Shown piece after piece: positions 34,080 to 43,306 of a DNA stretch of 64,000 nucleotides. The first letter of the stretch is position 1; every line of letters begins with the position of its first letter. The notes beneath the pieces were generated by a model. The model saw only the letters and a list, made by a program, of their open reading frames with translations. It was not told the origin of the DNA and made no database searches. The position numbers and the translations under genes were made by a program. Source of the DNA: Methanohalobium evestigatum Z-7303 (GTDB lineage Archaea > Halobacteriota > Methanosarcinia > Methanosarcinales > Methanosarcinaceae); assembly GCF_000196655.1 (NCBI RefSeq), contig NC_014253.1:1939423-2003422 (forward strand), in the 5' to 3' direction.

Positions 34080-34412
34080 TTATTTGTAGATATAATTATA
34101 AGCTATATTTCCAACATAGGGCAATCTGAATTTCAAACCACGATATGCTTGAATTGCCAGTATAAGCATAAGGAAAAGTGCCATGAAACCTACAAAATCC
34201 GCGAGTAACCATCCTACAAAAGGCAACCATCCTATTAAAAACACTAACAAAGATAATGGGAGAAATGTCAAAAATGATTGAAGTGCATGAAAACGTACAA
34301 ACTTATTATTGTTTTCAATAAGCAAAAAAAGAACTCCTGTTAACCAGAAACCCGGATAACATAAAAGTCCTACAATGTTTTCATTTAATTTTATAGCAGT
34401 CCTGTATGTCAT
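34080..34412 (-). CDS. DUF4870/Tic20-like small membrane protein
   Basis: 110 aa with three or four hydrophobic helices and the family pattern FVRFHALQSFLTFL followed by GLKFRLPYVGNI. It begins 39 bp after rnfB behind GAGGG, so it is likely the last gene of the Rnf operon. The M. acetivorans Rnf operon also ends with a small membrane-protein gene (MA0665). Whether the two correspond needs alignment. Confidence 0.82.
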   Translation of the reverse strand: MTYRTAIKLNENIVGLLCYPGFWLTGVLFLLIENNNKFVRFHALQSFLTFLPLSLLVFLIGWLPFVGWLLADFVGFMALFLMLILAIQAYRGLKFRLPYVGNIAYNYIYK

Positions 34413-34451
34413 TATTATCCTACCCTCTAAATTTTATAATTAACGAAAAAA

Positions 34452-35324
34452 TTATCCTGAATCTGCTTCTGCTGTTTCTGAAGTGTCGGCACTCTGTTTT
34501 GTGCTTGTTTTGGTTTTTTCTCCAGTTTCTTTCATTTCAATTGTACCCTGAGGACATTTTTCAACACATATCCCACAGGCAGTACATTTCTCCTGATCGA
34601 TTTCAGCGAGGAAATTATTTACCTTTATGGCATCTTCAGGGCAATTCTTTTCACATATTTTGCATCCGATACATCCAGTTGTACAAACTGCTTTTACAGC
34701 TTTTGGTTTATCATGTGAACGGCAGCGTACATGTACTTTTTCGGATTCTTTACCGAATACTAATATATCATTGGGACAAGACTCAATACAAAGACCGCAA
34801 CTTGTACACAGGTTTTTGTTAATATGAGGGAGCCGGTCTTCACCAATTGTTATTGCACCGAAAGGACAGGCTCTTACACAGGTCCCTCTACCCATACATC
34901 CATAACTGCAACCTTTTTCGCCTTCTGAAAGCATCATTACCGCATTACAGTCTTGGATGCCTACATAATCGAACCTGTTTACACAGTTCACACCACCTTT
35001 ACACCTAACAACCGGATACTGTTTTTCACCCTGGGTAACTTCCTTTCCAAGTATACCTCCTATTTGCTGTGCCAGTTCAAATCCTCCTACTGGGCAACCA
35101 TCGATAGGTGCATCTTCACTGACAACTGCTTCAGCAAATGCACTGCATCCTGCATACCCACAGGCACCGCAGTTTGCTCCTGGTAGCGCTTCAAGCACTT
35201 CCTCTACCAGTGGGTCTGTTTCAACATGAAATATTCTTGAAGCCGCAATTAGCATTACACCAATTGCAAAACCAAGTCCTCCAAGGACTGCAACTGATTG
35301 GATTATGACATTAATGAAGTCCAT
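34452..35324 (-). CDS. rnfB: Rnf complex iron-sulfur subunit RnfB
   Basis: 290 aa. An N-terminal membrane anchor (about residues 6-28) is followed by the 4Fe-4S motif CGACGYAGC...CPVGG near residue 50. An RnfB core (CVNRFDYVGIQDC, CSYGCMGRGTCVRACP) and three more ferredoxin-type sites (CTSCGLCIESCP, CIGCKICEKNCP, CTACGICVEKCP) follow. A Thr/Ser/Glu-rich tail ends the protein. RnfB takes electrons from ferredoxin. It is the last rnf gene, 78 bp after rnfA. Confidence 0.95.
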   Translation of the reverse strand: MDFINVIIQSVAVLGGLGFAIGVMLIAASRIFHVETDPLVEEVLEALPGANCGACGYAGCSAFAEAVVSEDAPIDGCPVGGFELAQQIGGILGKEVTQGEKQYPVVRCKGGVNCVNRFDYVGIQDCNAVMMLSEGEKGCSYGCMGRGTCVRACPFGAITIGEDRLPHINKNLCTSCGLCIESCPNDILVFGKESEKVHVRCRSHDKPKAVKAVCTTGCIGCKICEKNCPEDAIKVNNFLAEIDQEKCTACGICVEKCPQGTIEMKETGEKTKTSTKQSADTSETAEADSG

Positions 35325-35402
35325 TTATAAGTTCACCTCTATAGGCAAGGTAAGGTATTAAATTATAATATTAACCATGAAATATATATCATACGATAGA
35401 AT

Positions 35403-35996
35403 TTAACCACCCAAAGGAATTACCTCAAAGTAGTTTACAAATGCCATTGATAACAGGGTAGCAAAGAAAAATGCATGTGGAACTCCTTTAACAGATGAGT
35501 GAACATGCACAAGGCTTGAACGCTCCCTTAAACCTGCCATTATCAGCAGTACTATTGTAAATCCGATTCCTGCTGCCAGCCCAAATGTTACACTCTGTGC
35601 AAAATCATAACCTGCTCTGATATTTAAAAGAACTGAACCAAGTACTGCACAATTAGTTGTAATTAAAGGCAAATATATTCCAAGAGACCTGTAAACAGCA
35701 GGCGACATTTTCCTTAACACAAATTCTACAAGCTGTACAAGGGAAGCTATCACAACAATGAAGCTAATAATTCTTAAAAACTGCAATCCCATTGGATCAA
35801 GCAAGAACGTATAGATAAAGTACGTTGCCACAGATGCCATTGTTACTACAAAAATAACCGCCAATGACATCCCTGCCGAACTCTTGGTATCTTTAGTAAC
35901 ACCGATAAATGGACATAATCCAAGGAACTGTATCAGGATGAGATTCTGTACAAAAACACCCTGCATCAACACAGATAATATTGAGTCTTCTGCCAA
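35403..35996 (-). CDS. rnfA: Rnf complex membrane subunit RnfA
   Basis: 197-aa integral membrane subunit with six helices and the RnfA/NqrE pattern NLILIQFLGLCPFIGVTKD near the N-terminus. ITTNCAVLGSVL follows in the middle; its conserved Cys, together with the N-terminal Cys, belongs to the intramembrane Fe-S site known in Nqr/Rnf. It starts 2 bp after rnfE. Confidence 0.95.
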   Translation of the reverse strand: MAEDSILSVLMQGVFVQNLILIQFLGLCPFIGVTKDTKSSAGMSLAVIFVVTMASVATYFIYTFLLDPMGLQFLRIISFIVVIASLVQLVEFVLRKMSPAVYRSLGIYLPLITTNCAVLGSVLLNIRAGYDFAQSVTFGLAAGIGFTIVLLIMAGLRERSSLVHVHSSVKGVPHAFFFATLLSMAFVNYFEVIPLGG

Positions 35997-35998
35997 TT

Positions 35999-36610
35999 TT
36001 ATTCACCTCTTTCAAGTTTCTTGGCTTTATAATGATTTACAAGCATCATCAAAACACCTATTGTTAGAAATGCACCCGGTGGAAATATCATATAATCTAA
36101 CGGGTCAATTGGAACACTTATTAACTGATAACCAAATGTAACAATTTCACCTGTACCAAGCAGTTCTCTGATAGACCCCATGACACCAAGTGCAACAAGA
36201 AAACCTGCTGATATACCCAATGCATCAATAAACGAGTACAATGTATTATTTCTGCTTGCATAAGCTTCAGCTCTTCCCATAATTACACAATTAACCACAA
36301 TAAGTGAAAGGAATACTCCAAGTGCAGCAAACATCGATGGGAAATACGCTTCCATCACCATGCTAATAATTGTCACAAAAGTTGCAATGGTCATAATAAA
36401 TATAGGAATTCTTACAACAGCAGGAATCTGTTTTCTAAAAGTTGATATTAGTACATTCGAGCATATTAAAACAAAAGCAGTTGCTGCCGACATACCTATA
36501 GCGTTTTCCAGTGTTGTTGTTACTGCTAATGTGGGACATAAACCAAGCACAAGCCCAAATATAGGGTTGTCTCTGGTTATTCCCCTTAAAAATTCATCCC
36601 AAACACCCAT
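35999..36610 (-). CDS. rnfE: Rnf complex membrane subunit RnfE
   Basis: 203-aa six-helix membrane protein homologous to RnfA/NqrD. GLVLGLCPTLAVTTTLENAIGM (about residues 20-41) and IVVNCVIMGRAEAYAS carry the paired cysteines of the half-channel Fe-S site. PIDPLDYMIFPPGAFL near the C-terminus is typical of RnfE. Confidence 0.94.
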   Translation of the reverse strand: MGVWDEFLRGITRDNPIFGLVLGLCPTLAVTTTLENAIGMSAATAFVLICSNVLISTFRKQIPAVVRIPIFIMTIATFVTIISMVMEAYFPSMFAALGVFLSLIVVNCVIMGRAEAYASRNNTLYSFIDALGISAGFLVALGVMGSIRELLGTGEIVTFGYQLISVPIDPLDYMIFPPGAFLTIGVLMMLVNHYKAKKLERGE

Positions 36611-36628
36611 AGTATCACCATATTGTTA

Positions 36629-37186
36629 TTAATTTATTTCTTGTTCGATTTGCTCTATTTTATTATTTAAACCAGTAACTACTGCGCTTGAGGATACTGT
36701 AGCTCCTGATATAGCATCTACATTACCACTGTTTTGTGACAACGCAAGACCGTCCAAAGGCAAATTACTAAACTGGTTTTTAAACTCTGCATTTGTTATT
36801 TTGGAACCTTTACCAGGTGTTTCAGCTTGCCTGAGAACTTCCATCCCATATATTTTTTCAAAGTTTGTATCAACAGCCGCTGCCATTTTTATATCATCAT
36901 CATATCCGGCTTGCTCCGTCACAAACCCATATCCTATAAGATTTCCACCCGAATCATATGCTTGATAGTAAAGAACTTCTTCTTCATTTTCACCTGAATA
37001 AACTGGTTCGAATTCTTCAGCCTCTGGCATAAGCTGTGAAAGTGTTTCCTGGGTCTGTCTTTGTTCGGCAATCCTTAATTGTTCTTGAGTGGGTACATAA
37101 GTAGCTCCCAGCACCGCTGAAGCCACTGCAGAAATCAATACCAGTTTGGCTATGATTACAATGATTTCCTTATTGAATCCTTTCAT
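36629..37186 (-). CDS. rnfG: Rnf complex flavoprotein subunit RnfG
   Basis: 185 aa: one N-terminal membrane helix (about 8-30) and an extracytoplasmic FMN-binding domain. The flavinylation motif is SGATVSS at 160-166, with T163 the expected FMN-linked residue. An ApbE transferase is encoded nearby at 41571-42596. Together with MmcA it would carry electrons on the outer face. Overlaps rnfD by 17 bp. Confidence 0.94.
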   Translation of the reverse strand: MKGFNKEIIVIIAKLVLISAVASAVLGATYVPTQEQLRIAEQRQTQETLSQLMPEAEEFEPVYSGENEEEVLYYQAYDSGGNLIGYGFVTEQAGYDDDIKMAAAVDTNFEKIYGMEVLRQAETPGKGSKITNAEFKNQFSNLPLDGLALSQNSGNVDAISGATVSSSAVVTGLNNKIEQIEQEIN

Positions 37187-38105
37187 CTTTTAACACCTTT
37201 GTATAATAAACATTACCCAACTTATCTAACAGTTTATTAATTTTTGACCTGAAAAATGATTCTGCACCAAAGGGTTTAGGATAGGTATTATTTTCTATAA
37301 ACGCAGAGAAAGCGTTTGCCAATAATAGCCCATAGAATGTTCCTGCTACATAATCCGAAAAGAATCCGTAGATAAATACAAGAACACCTGCTATAAAACC
37401 ATAAATTATCCTACCGTTTTTGGTAATTGGTGATGTTGCAGTATCAGTAATAAGGAAAAGTCCACCAAGTACCAATGCCCCTGTGAAAGCATAGGATAAA
37501 TGACCAGCAAGATAAGCCAAAGCAAATACTGTCACAAAAAAGCTTAGTGGAACTCTCCACTCTATATATTTTCTCATAACAAGATAAATCCCAGGAATTA
37601 ATATCAATAGAGGAGATACGCCTATCGGATAACCTGCTCCTGTTTCCAATATTAAATCAGAAAGTACACCTAATTGAGGTACTGATATCGGTGTCATATA
37701 AGACGAATAAGCAAGGCTCAGAAATACCCAGGCTGCAAGTACTGGATTAAAAGAGTAGGACCCGATACCTCCAAATATGTGTTTACCAAAGCCTACAGCA
37801 AAAGCTGATCCAAGCATCGGCAACCACCATGGTGCTCCAGCAGGAATAACCAATGCTGTTATCATCCCTATAAAAATTACATCACCATCGTTTACAGTAA
37901 TCTTCTGGTCAAGGAATCTTAGGATTACAACCTCTATTGCTGCTGCTGCGAATATACCTGCTATTATATGGCTCAATACAGGTAATCCAAAAAAGTATAT
38001 GGAGACAATAACAAGCGGTATAAGCGCAAATATTTTGTACCAGATAAAATTTTGTACACTGAATGATGTTTTTTTATGTGGGGGTGGCGATACTGTTAAT
38101 GGCAT
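37170..38105 (-). CDS. rnfD: Rnf complex membrane subunit RnfD
   Basis: 311-aa membrane subunit with about nine helices and the flavinylation-site region TDTATSPITKNGR near residue 220. GGIGSYSFNPVLAAW and KPFGAESFF are conserved RnfD/NqrB segments. ATG 38105 lies two bases after the rnfC stop, behind GGAGGAGG encoded by the rnfC tail. An upstream in-frame ATG inside rnfC lacks such a site. Confidence 0.94.
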   Translation of the reverse strand: MPLTVSPPPHKKTSFSVQNFIWYKIFALIPLVIVSIYFFGLPVLSHIIAGIFAAAAIEVVILRFLDQKITVNDGDVIFIGMITALVIPAGAPWWLPMLGSAFAVGFGKHIFGGIGSYSFNPVLAAWVFLSLAYSSYMTPISVPQLGVLSDLILETGAGYPIGVSPLLILIPGIYLVMRKYIEWRVPLSFFVTVFALAYLAGHLSYAFTGALVLGGLFLITDTATSPITKNGRIIYGFIAGVLVFIYGFFSDYVAGTFYGLLLANAFSAFIENNTYPKPFGAESFFRSKINKLLDKLGNVYYTKVLKDERIQ

Positions 38106-38107
38106 GT

Positions 38108-39469
38108 TTATCGACCTCCTCCACATGAACATCCAAGTGTAACATTGGATGATTCTTCTTTTGGCTGATAATCTTCATAGGATCTCCTTATAGCTTCTTT
38201 TGCATATTGGTTCAGTTGTAAAAGGTGCCTTTTTGATGGACAAATGGCTGCGCATCGTCCACATTCTATACAATTCATAACATGCATTTCACGGCATTCA
38301 TCAAAACGACCCTGATCTGCCAGTATAGCCAATCTGCTTGGCACAAGCTCCATGGGACAGATATCCACACACTTTGTGCAGTGAATACACGGATACGTAT
38401 TATACACTGGAAGCTCATCCTCAGTCTGTATTGTTATTCCTGTAGTAGTTTTTATTACAGGTACCTCGTCTGTATACTGAGCAATACCAGTCATTGTACC
38501 ATTTGCTATTAGTTTAACCGAATTTTCCCTATATCCACCAAGATGCTCTATAACATCTTTAAACAAAGTACCAACTTTTACTAACTCCTTTTGTGGATTG
38601 GCATTACCAACGCCTGACACTGAGATAACTGTTTCAAAAGAGGGTTTACCCTCATATATTGCATCATATAGTGCTTTTGCCGATTTCACACTGCAGATTG
38701 CAATTCCTGCATCATTAGGATGTTTATCAGGTGAAAGTTTGCATCCTGTTACAAAATAGGTAAAAAGGTTTTGTGTATTCTTTCCGTATATCCTGTCCTG
38801 TGAAACTACTACCCTGTCTGAATTCATGTCCTCCAAATAATAATCAATTGTTCTTTTTCCAACAAGAGGACCCACATGTACAGGGTTTCCATCAACAGTT
38901 GTCCTTTCAAAGGCATCGATAGATTCTTCATCATCATTAGAAAGTACAATAGCTCCTTTTGATGCTCCTGATGCTTGTATTAAAAGTTTCAACATCTCAA
39001 GTAATTGTTCCGGTGAATTAGAAACTGATTTGAAATGACCATACATCCACTCCGAACATGTGGCATTTATGATTACTGTATGTATCTCATTATTTTCCGG
39101 TTGCAGAATAGAATGTATCGGTTCACCGGTATAATCCACTACTCCTGCATCTTTAATACGGGATATTAATTGCGATTGAGTAGGGTTTTCAAGAGGAGAA
39201 TAATTAACTGATTCCTCACTGTCATTGGGTTTTATAATTATACTTTTGATTTTAGAACCATCTGGATGATGTGAATCCTGTATAGCTGTTACTTCACCAC
39301 ATACACTGGAATGTACAGGGACATCACTATATGATTTCGCCTCTCCTATTTTCTGACCTGTAATTACAGTATCTCCAACGTCTACTAATGGTTCACAGAT
39401 TTCACCTGTATGCTGTTTTAATGGGATAACCATTTTTTCTGGTAATATGTTTAATGTTTCAATTTCCAA
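38108..39469 (-). CDS. rnfC: Rnf complex subunit RnfC
   Basis: About 453 aa. The N-terminal biotinyl-lipoyl-like domain (VIPLKQHTGEICEPLV; VGDTVITGQKIG) is followed by the central RnfC core and two 4Fe-4S sites, CIHCTKCVDICP and CIECGRCAAICP. A short Cys/Gly-rich tail (CSCGGGR) ends the protein. TTG at 39469 is chosen because GGAGTGG sits a few bases upstream; GTG at 39478 would overlap that site. In methanogens RnfC need not oxidise NADH. Confidence 0.93.
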   Translation of the reverse strand: MEIETLNILPEKMVIPLKQHTGEICEPLVDVGDTVITGQKIGEAKSYSDVPVHSSVCGEVTAIQDSHHPDGSKIKSIIIKPNDSEESVNYSPLENPTQSQLISRIKDAGVVDYTGEPIHSILQPENNEIHTVIINATCSEWMYGHFKSVSNSPEQLLEMLKLLIQASGASKGAIVLSNDDEESIDAFERTTVDGNPVHVGPLVGKRTIDYYLEDMNSDRVVVSQDRIYGKNTQNLFTYFVTGCKLSPDKHPNDAGIAICSVKSAKALYDAIYEGKPSFETVISVSGVGNANPQKELVKVGTLFKDVIEHLGGYRENSVKLIANGTMTGIAQYTDEVPVIKTTTGITIQTEDELPVYNTYPCIHCTKCVDICPMELVPSRLAILADQGRFDECREMHVMNCIECGRCAAICPSKRHLLQLNQYAKEAIRRSYEDYQPKEESSNVTLGCSCGGGR

Positions 39470-39481
39470 TATAACCACTCC

Positions 39482-41041
39482 TTAAAAGGCTGGGTCTTGT
39501 TCCACTTCATCAGGTCTTTCACCTGGAACGGTCACACTAATGTTTATATCCGAGAAGTTGGTTGGTGGGTCGGTCTTTGCAGGATCTTCCTCATATCCAA
39601 GTGCTGCCCAATCCATTGCAGGTTTTTTATCATGACAGGTTGTACAGTCTCTACTTTGATTGAAATGTATATTCTGCAATGCGTTTGTTCTGGAAACTCC
39701 ATGACAGTCATCACATTCAAGAGGTTCGGATAATCCTACATCAGAACTGGCTATATTATGGTTTATTGGATAATACAGGTCTACATGTCTTAACACTGCA
39801 TTTGGATAATCAGGGCCTTCTCCATCACTGCTGAAAGAACGCATTTCTTTTTGAGTGACATTTCCATCACCATTGGAGTCTGCCTGCCTAACATGAGACG
39901 GTGGTATAGGGTCGCCTACTTTTGTACTGTTATTGGGATTTGCTGCAACTTCCTCATTAATCCCTGCATCCCACCAGACTCCTGTGATTACATTATAAGT
40001 ATCCAGTTCTGCATTTTCATCATCCTCATCTGCTACATGTGGGAGCTTATCTGTACTCTGTAAGGATTGGTTAGTTGTCCACTCAAGGGTAGGTTTGAAA
40101 TTTGCTTCCCGAATTGTATCTTCTCGGGTTCCATTTTTCCACGTGAATTCTTTAAGAGGCTCTCCTCCTGATGATTCACCACCCGGCATTTCAGTTACAT
40201 GGCATGACTTGCAATCGAGGAATTCAAGGTGAGCATCAACTGTTCCACCATGGGATATCCCTTCATGACATCCTGATGACTGACAACTCTGTACTTCCGC
40301 ACCTACTTCCTGTGCAGCTGGCATGGTACTGCTACCTATTTGATGTTCTATGGTTTCATGGCACTCCATACAGCTTTCTTCTGCATGAACATCGCACTCT
40401 GAATAATCTTCATCCGCCCAGTTAACACCGGTTTTTACAACCTGATCTGAATGACAGTACTCTTCACATGAACTCCGTTGTGGTGCTCCATTTACCGGGT
40501 CATGAATCTCTGTAACGATTGGCAGAGGTGTCAAAATATCAAGCATATAACTGCCTACGTAATGAGGTTCCTGACGTAGCTCGTGTTTTGCTTCTTCCCA
40601 CGCCGCTTCATTGGCCTCTTCAAAATTACCGTTTCTAATCATTTCAGCCCTTTCATCGAAATTGTATTCACCTGTCTGGTCATGGCAAACCATACAATCA
40701 AGGTCTACCCCATACTCTTTAAGGGGACCTCCACCCGGGTGTTGAGGTCCAAATTCCTTTACCCATGCATCTTTGCCTTGCTCAGATATGTGGAAATTAT
40801 CCAGAGGATTCCATTTATCCATATCTGTCTGCACATGGTAAGATTGTTCTGCATCATTTGCCAGAGGATTTAAATCGGCATTGTAATGGCAACCACCACA
40901 TACACTTTCAGACCATCTACCATCAATCATGTAATGTTTATCAAGTACATCACTACCACTGTATCCTACATAAGCGTAAATACCCGATATAAAAAACATA
41001 AACAACGTTATTCCCAGAATAATTGCTTTCAGTTTTTTCAT
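39482..41041 (-). CDS. mmcA: Multihaem c-type cytochrome MmcA of the Rnf complex
   Basis: 519 aa (from ATG 41041; GTG at 41050 is possible), with an N-terminal signal helix. Eight haem-binding patterns are visible. Six are CxxCH: C48-H52, C116-H120, C224-H228, C277-H281, C443-H447 and C466-H470. One is CxxxCH (C192-H197) and one CxxxxCH (C253-H259). Between haems 6 and 7, residues 388-399 form a canonical EF-hand loop (DSNGDGNVTQKE). MmcA passes electrons from Rnf to methanophenazine and outside acceptors in M. acetivorans. First rnf-linked cytochrome gene, 13 bp before rnfC. Confidence 0.94.
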   Translation of the reverse strand: MKKLKAIILGITLFMFFISGIYAYVGYSGSDVLDKHYMIDGRWSESVCGGCHYNADLNPLANDAEQSYHVQTDMDKWNPLDNFHISEQGKDAWVKEFGPQHPGGGPLKEYGVDLDCMVCHDQTGEYNFDERAEMIRNGNFEEANEAAWEEAKHELRQEPHYVGSYMLDILTPLPIVTEIHDPVNGAPQRSSCEEYCHSDQVVKTGVNWADEDYSECDVHAEESCMECHETIEHQIGSSTMPAAQEVGAEVQSCQSSGCHEGISHGGTVDAHLEFLDCKSCHVTEMPGGESSGGEPLKEFTWKNGTREDTIREANFKPTLEWTTNQSLQSTDKLPHVADEDDENAELDTYNVITGVWWDAGINEEVAANPNNSTKVGDPIPPSHVRQADSNGDGNVTQKEMRSFSSDGEGPDYPNAVLRHVDLYYPINHNIASSDVGLSEPLECDDCHGVSRTNALQNIHFNQSRDCTTCHDKKPAMDWAALGYEEDPAKTDPPTNFSDINISVTVPGERPDEVEQDPAF

Positions 41042-41052
41042 AAAAAACACCG

Positions 41053-41460
41053 TTATTTTTTACCTGCAGCATCTTCTAATTCTCTTACAACAATTCCGAT
41101 GACATTTCTAAGACGCTGTTCATTTAAAATACTTCCATCATCTGCTACGTATTTCGCCAACTCAAATTTTTTTGGAATCTCATAGGTATTAAGGTCAAAA
41201 ATCTTATCCAGGATGTTTCTCTTTGCAAATCGACCTAAAAAATTAACACTTAGACGAGTACCCAATACCTGAGCTTTTAATTCTATTTTTTCAAGATTAG
41301 AATCAGATTTCACATAAATTATAAGGTCGTATTGAGAACCTATATGTTTTTCAATCCCTCTCCATCCATACTCTTCCATTATTTGATGAATAGCTACAAT
41401 TAAATGCTTGTGTTTATCAGAACCTTTCGGAGAAACAGTTCCCGGGTTTATACCGCTCAT
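41053..41460 (-). CDS. Unknown cytoplasmic protein heading the mmcA-rnf operon
   Basis: 135 aa, basic and soluble, without signal peptide or Cys motifs. Strand/helix-like segments include HLIVAIHQIMEEYGWRGIEKH, YDLIIYVKSDS and KIELKAQVLGTRLSVNFLG. Its stop is 11 bp before the mmcA ATG. It is therefore probably the first gene of the Rnf operon, and could be a regulator or assembly factor. Family not recognised. Confidence 0.75.
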   Translation of the reverse strand: MSGINPGTVSPKGSDKHKHLIVAIHQIMEEYGWRGIEKHIGSQYDLIIYVKSDSNLEKIELKAQVLGTRLSVNFLGRFAKRNILDKIFDLNTYEIPKKFELAKYVADDGSILNEQRLRNVIGIVVRELEDAAGKK

Positions 41461-41570
41461 AATAATACATCCGTAACACGGTTATAACAAATATAATTCT
41501 TTAAAGGTAAATCATCTATACTTATAATTTTCGAGTTAAATTTAATATTAAACAATCCTCCTAACCAATT

Positions 41571-42596
41571 ATGAATTATAAAATTGTCGCAGTTTTTCTA
41601 TTAATACTTACTGCATCTATTGTTTCAATTTCCATCTCAACCAATGATAACCAGCCAGTTGTTGAAAATAATGATACATTACAATCGTTTCAAGAATCCA
41701 GAAGTTTAATGGATACTACAGTTACAATCCATATAAAGGATAATAATAAAACTCACGCAAAAAAAGTTATTGATGAAACCTTCAGCGAAATAAATTCTGT
41801 TGACAAAATGATGAGTTCGTATAAAAACAATAGCCAGCTCAGTAAATTAAATAACAATGGATTTGTTAAAAACGCCAGCCCTGACTTTTTGCACGTAATT
41901 AAAAAAACCAAGCACTATTACAACGTAAGCAACGGTGCTTTTGATGTTACAGTAAAACCCATCCTTGACCTATGGGAGAAAAAATTCGCCCCCGGTGGAC
42001 CCCAAAAACCCCCATCTGAAAAAGAAATAAACAAAACCCTAAAACTTGTTAATAATTCAAACATTACCATTGAAAACAGTAACATATCCATCAAAAAGGA
42101 TATGGGTATTGTTCTTGGAGGTGTTGCTAAAGGGTTTGCTGTTGATGAAGCCATTAAATCCCTAAAAAATAGTGGTATAGAAAACGGTTTTGTAAACGCC
42201 GGTGGGGATGGTAGATACATAGGCTATAAAAATGACAATAAATCATGGAAAGTTGGATTAAGAAATCCAAACAAAACAGGTGACGCAATTACAGTAATGA
42301 ACATAAATAATATGGCTGTTGCTACAAGCGGGAATTATGAACGCTATTATAATAAATCCGCATCGGTTTCCCACATATCAGACCCAAGAACTGGTTACCC
42401 TTCCAGAAAAATTATAAGCTCCACTGTTATTGCAGAAACAGCAATGGATGCTGATGCCTATTCAACTGCAATTTTTGTTTTAGGTGAAGATAAAGGGCTT
42501 GAAATGATTGAACAACTGGACAACGTAGAGTGTCTTATAATCACATCCAACAGAAGTATAATACGGTCCAGTGGTTTTGATAAATATGAAGGGTAA
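41571..42596 (+). CDS. apbE: FAD:protein FMN transferase ApbE
   Basis: 341 aa, membrane-anchored by an N-terminal helix (about residues 5-23). It carries the ApbE signatures MDTTVTI, GAFDVTVKPI, GIVLGGVAKGFAVD, NAGGDGRYIG and SHISDPRTGYP. It covalently attaches FMN to Thr residues; RnfG (SGAT) and RnfD encoded next door are the obvious substrates. Divergent from the rnf operon, 110 bp apart, so the two may share control. Asn-rich, many NxS/T sites, fitting an extracytoplasmic protein. Confidence 0.93.
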   Translation: MNYKIVAVFLLILTASIVSISISTNDNQPVVENNDTLQSFQESRSLMDTTVTIHIKDNNKTHAKKVIDETFSEINSVDKMMSSYKNNSQLSKLNNNGFVKNASPDFLHVIKKTKHYYNVSNGAFDVTVKPILDLWEKKFAPGGPQKPPSEKEINKTLKLVNNSNITIENSNISIKKDMGIVLGGVAKGFAVDEAIKSLKNSGIENGFVNAGGDGRYIGYKNDNKSWKVGLRNPNKTGDAITVMNINNMAVATSGNYERYYNKSASVSHISDPRTGYPSRKIISSTVIAETAMDADAYSTAIFVLGEDKGLEMIEQLDNVECLIITSNRSIIRSSGFDKYEG

Positions 42597-42625
42597 AATA
42601 AATAGAGGATTTATATTTCCACTTA

Positions 42626-43171
42626 TTATTTTAGTTTAACTTCATGAAGAGTTTCATATACAGGACCCTGAGGGGTTAATGTACTCTTTTTAAGTTTCAC
42701 AGTATCCACCCACATAGTACCTATCTCTATACCCTCTAATTCTTCAAGTGTTTTTAAAAATAAATCCTTGTCATTTTTGGATAGGTGTTTAACTCTTGCT
42801 ATTGTGGCATGTGCTGAAAATTTTTTATTATCTTCCTTGAAATTAAAATCTTTCAAAACAGAATTTACATTATCATGCAGTGTTTTAAAGTCTCCTTCAG
42901 CCCCAAGCCATACAACTTTGGGATATTTGGGTTTTGGGAATACTCCTATATTTTCAATTGTAGCATGAAATGGTCCACAATCGATATTATCCAGTGATTT
43001 TGCTATTTCCTGAATCTGGTCATCCTCAACATCACCAAGGAATTTTAGAGTTATATGCACAAGTTCTGGATTTACCATTTTTACTTTAAAATCCCTGAAT
43101 CTGGATTGTATTTCAGCAATTTTTTCGTGATATTCTTCAGGAAAGTCTACAGATATGAAAGCTCTAACCAT
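42626..43171 (-). CDS. thpR: RNA 2',3'-cyclic phosphodiesterase (2'-5' RNA ligase family)
   Basis: 181 aa with the two catalytic HxTx motifs, HITLKFLG (about residue 40) and HATIARVKH (about residue 125). Family members open 2',3'-cyclic phosphates and can join RNA halves through 2'-5' bonds in vitro. RAFISVDFPEE at the N-terminus is typical. Length is standard. Confidence 0.93.
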   Translation of the reverse strand: MVRAFISVDFPEEYHEKIAEIQSRFRDFKVKMVNPELVHITLKFLGDVEDDQIQEIAKSLDNIDCGPFHATIENIGVFPKPKYPKVVWLGAEGDFKTLHDNVNSVLKDFNFKEDNKKFSAHATIARVKHLSKNDKDLFLKTLEELEGIEIGTMWVDTVKLKKSTLTPQGPVYETLHEVKLK

Positions 43172-43306
43172 ATAATTTCACCTGTAAATAGATACAGTTT
43201 CATATTACATATCATTATGACTACACCTAAGTTTTTATAAATTATGGATTTCATTATACCAAATAGAGAATGGATTAACCAATAACGGAGAATCACGGGC
43301 GATTAA

